Of a DNA stretch of 64,000 nt, positions 63,086-64,000 are shown piece by piece. Position 1 is the stretch's first letter; each line of letters begins with the position of its first letter. The notes beneath the pieces are model-generated. The model saw nothing but the letters and a program-made list of their open reading frames with translations. It searched no databases and had not been told where the DNA came from. The stretch is from Alkalimonas amylolytica (GTDB taxonomy: Bacteria > Pseudomonadota > Gammaproteobacteria > Enterobacterales > Alteromonadaceae), in NCBI RefSeq assembly GCF_900107845.1, contig NZ_FNRM01000004.1:259471-323470 (forward strand), written 5' to 3'. A program made the position numbers and the translations under genes.

Positions 63086-63367
63086 ATGGTAACCCCTGTA
63101 AAAAATACCAACTTTGATGCACTGCTTGATTTTCCCTGCACCGTCAACTTTAAAGTGATGGGTGTCGCGCATGAGCGCCTGGTCGATGACATCATTGGTG
63201 TACTGCAACAACATGCCGAAGCCGCCGATTATAGCCCCAGCATTTTACCCAGCGCCAAAGGCAATTATCATTCAGTGCGCGTGGCGGTTCGGGTCGTTGA
63301 TAAAGATCACATTGAGTTACTGTATACCGAATTAAGTAAACTGGAACTGGTGCGCTACGTACTCTAA
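63086..63367 (+). CDS. ybeD: YbeD/DUF493 family protein
   Basis: A 93-residue ACT-like protein of the YbeD family ([40 protein letters not shown]). It is conserved beside lipB but has no defined activity. GGAGG 6 bases before ATG 63086 supports this start over the longer frame at 63068. Its TAA overlaps the ATG of lipB. Confidence 0.92.
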   Translation: MVTPVKNTNFDALLDFPCTVNFKVMGVAHERLVDDIIGVLQQHAEAADYSPSILPSAKGNYHSVRVAVRVVDKDHIELLYTELSKLELVRYVL

Positions 63368-64000
63368 TGACTGCAGCCACTCATACGCTGATCATTCGCC
63401 AACTTGGAATTCAGCCGTACCTGCCTATATGGCAGGCCATGCAAGCTTTTACCGATGCGCGCAATGAGCACAGCCAGGACGAACTTTGGTTGTTGCAACA
63501 TGAGCCGGTATTTACTCAGGGACAGGCGGGCAAAGCAGAGCATATTCTGGCCACTGGGGATATCCCTGTGGTGCAGGTTGATCGGGGCGGCCAGGTCACT
63601 TACCATGGCCCGGGTCAGCAGATGGTTTATGTACTGCTGGATCTGAAGCGCCGCAAAATCGGCGTGCGCGAGCTGGTCACCCTGCTGGAGCAAGTGCTGA
63701 TTGATACCTTGGCCAGCTTGAGTATTCAGGCTTATGCCAAGCCGGATGCGCCAGGTGTGTATGTAGACAACAAAAAAATTGCCTCGCTTGGGCTGCGTAT
63801 CCGAAAAGGCTGCAGCTTCCATGGCCTGGCACTGAATGTCGATATGGATTTATCGCCATTTTCCCGGATTAATCCCTGCGGCTATGCCGGCATGGAAATG
63901 ATTCAATGCCGCGATTTTGCCCCGGTTAGCCTTGGCACTATTGAGCAACAACTGATTCAGCAGTTCAGCCAGAAACTTGGTTGCCATGAACTGCATTACC
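63367..64000 (+). CDS. lipB: octanoyltransferase (partial, C-terminus outside window)
   Basis: 211 codons of LipB, which moves octanoate from acyl carrier protein to lipoyl domains. Seen are the substrate-binding [18 protein letters not shown], the Lys in [15 protein letters not shown] and the catalytic Cys in [13 protein letters not shown]. Start ATG overlaps the ybeD stop by one base. Open at the right window edge. Confidence 0.95.
   Translation, partial: MTAATHTLIIRQLGIQPYLPIWQAMQAFTDARNEHSQDELWLLQHEPVFTQGQAGKAEHILATGDIPVVQVDRGGQVTYHGPGQQMVYVLLDLKRRKIGVRELVTLLEQVLIDTLASLSIQAYAKPDAPGVYVDNKKIASLGLRIRKGCSFHGLALNVDMDLSPFSRINPCGYAGMEMIQCRDFAPVSLGTIEQQLIQQFSQKLGCHELHY

Overview
The window reads as chromosome of a marine or freshwater gammaproteobacterium, most like the Alteromonadales / Rheinheimera-Arsukibacterium-Alishewanella group. 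This is inferred from the E. coli-like order of two housekeeping clusters (miaB-phoH-ybeY-corC-lnt and leuS-lptE-holA-nadD-rsfS-rlmH-mrdA-rodA-rlpA-dacA-ybeD-lipB), together with a large TonB-dependent receptor, a secreted subtilase, a long GGDEF/EAL sensor and a LonB protease. Species-level placement cannot be made from the sequence alone. No rRNA, tRNA, CRISPR array, insertion sequence or prophage was seen.

Layout. 1-1.1 kb: the 5' part of a BicA/SulP-type anion transporter gene (minus strand, runs off the left edge). 1.3-1.65 kb: an addiction-module antitoxin followed by what looks like a broken toxin. 1.76-5.6 kb: GABA catabolism (gabD-gabT) with a divergent LysR regulator and a palindromic intergenic operator. 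5.6-8.2 kb: aceK and a DTW-domain tRNA modification enzyme. 8.2-11.2 kb: a GbsR/MarR-type regulator and a cyanide-insensitive-type cytochrome bd oxidase, with an FNR-like box inside the promoter. 11.3-14 kb: a second LysR regulator and malate synthase aceB. 14.2-16.4 kb: a DUF2726 protein and two paralogous stand-alone receiver proteins around a YjfB-like small motility protein. 16.4-20.7 kb: an RND efflux pump with lipoprotein adaptor. 20.9-25.6 kb: an EF-hand protein and a 1120-residue TonB receptor. 25.7-27.6 kb: alkylation repair (Ada-AlkA fusion and ogt). 27.6-31 kb: a small outer-membrane barrel, pirin, mtnN and a CbiB-like membrane protein. 31.2-35.7 kb: a beta-propeller/PAS/GGDEF/EAL protein. 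35.8-42.1 kb: EamA transporter, then miaB-phoH-ybeY-corC-lnt. 42.3-44.3 kb: secreted S8 protease. 44.3-49.2 kb (minus): ybeL-like, lonB and a DUF389 membrane fusion. 52.3-64 kb: leuS through lipB, covering leucyl-tRNA charging, LPS assembly, DNA clamp loading, NAD synthesis, ribosome silencing and 23S methylation, the elongasome (PBP2, RodA, RlpA, PBP5) and lipoylation; lipB runs off the right edge.

The most unusual part is 49.2-52.0 kb (minus), inserted between ybeL and leuS. It holds two copies of a two-gene unit: a glycine-rich membrane-inserting protein, then a three-helix membrane protein with a conserved GY-x2-C ... WVKDPVLC tail, the two genes overlapping by the same 10 bases in both copies. 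Only the first unit has the full N-terminal domain. The second is a tip cassette beginning inside the conserved block. Two blocks of 241 and 238 bp are 97.5% and about 95% identical between copies, while the parts between them are divergent and visibly more AT-rich. This is the architecture of a polymorphic toxin/immunity locus with a spare cassette; the function is inferred, not shown.
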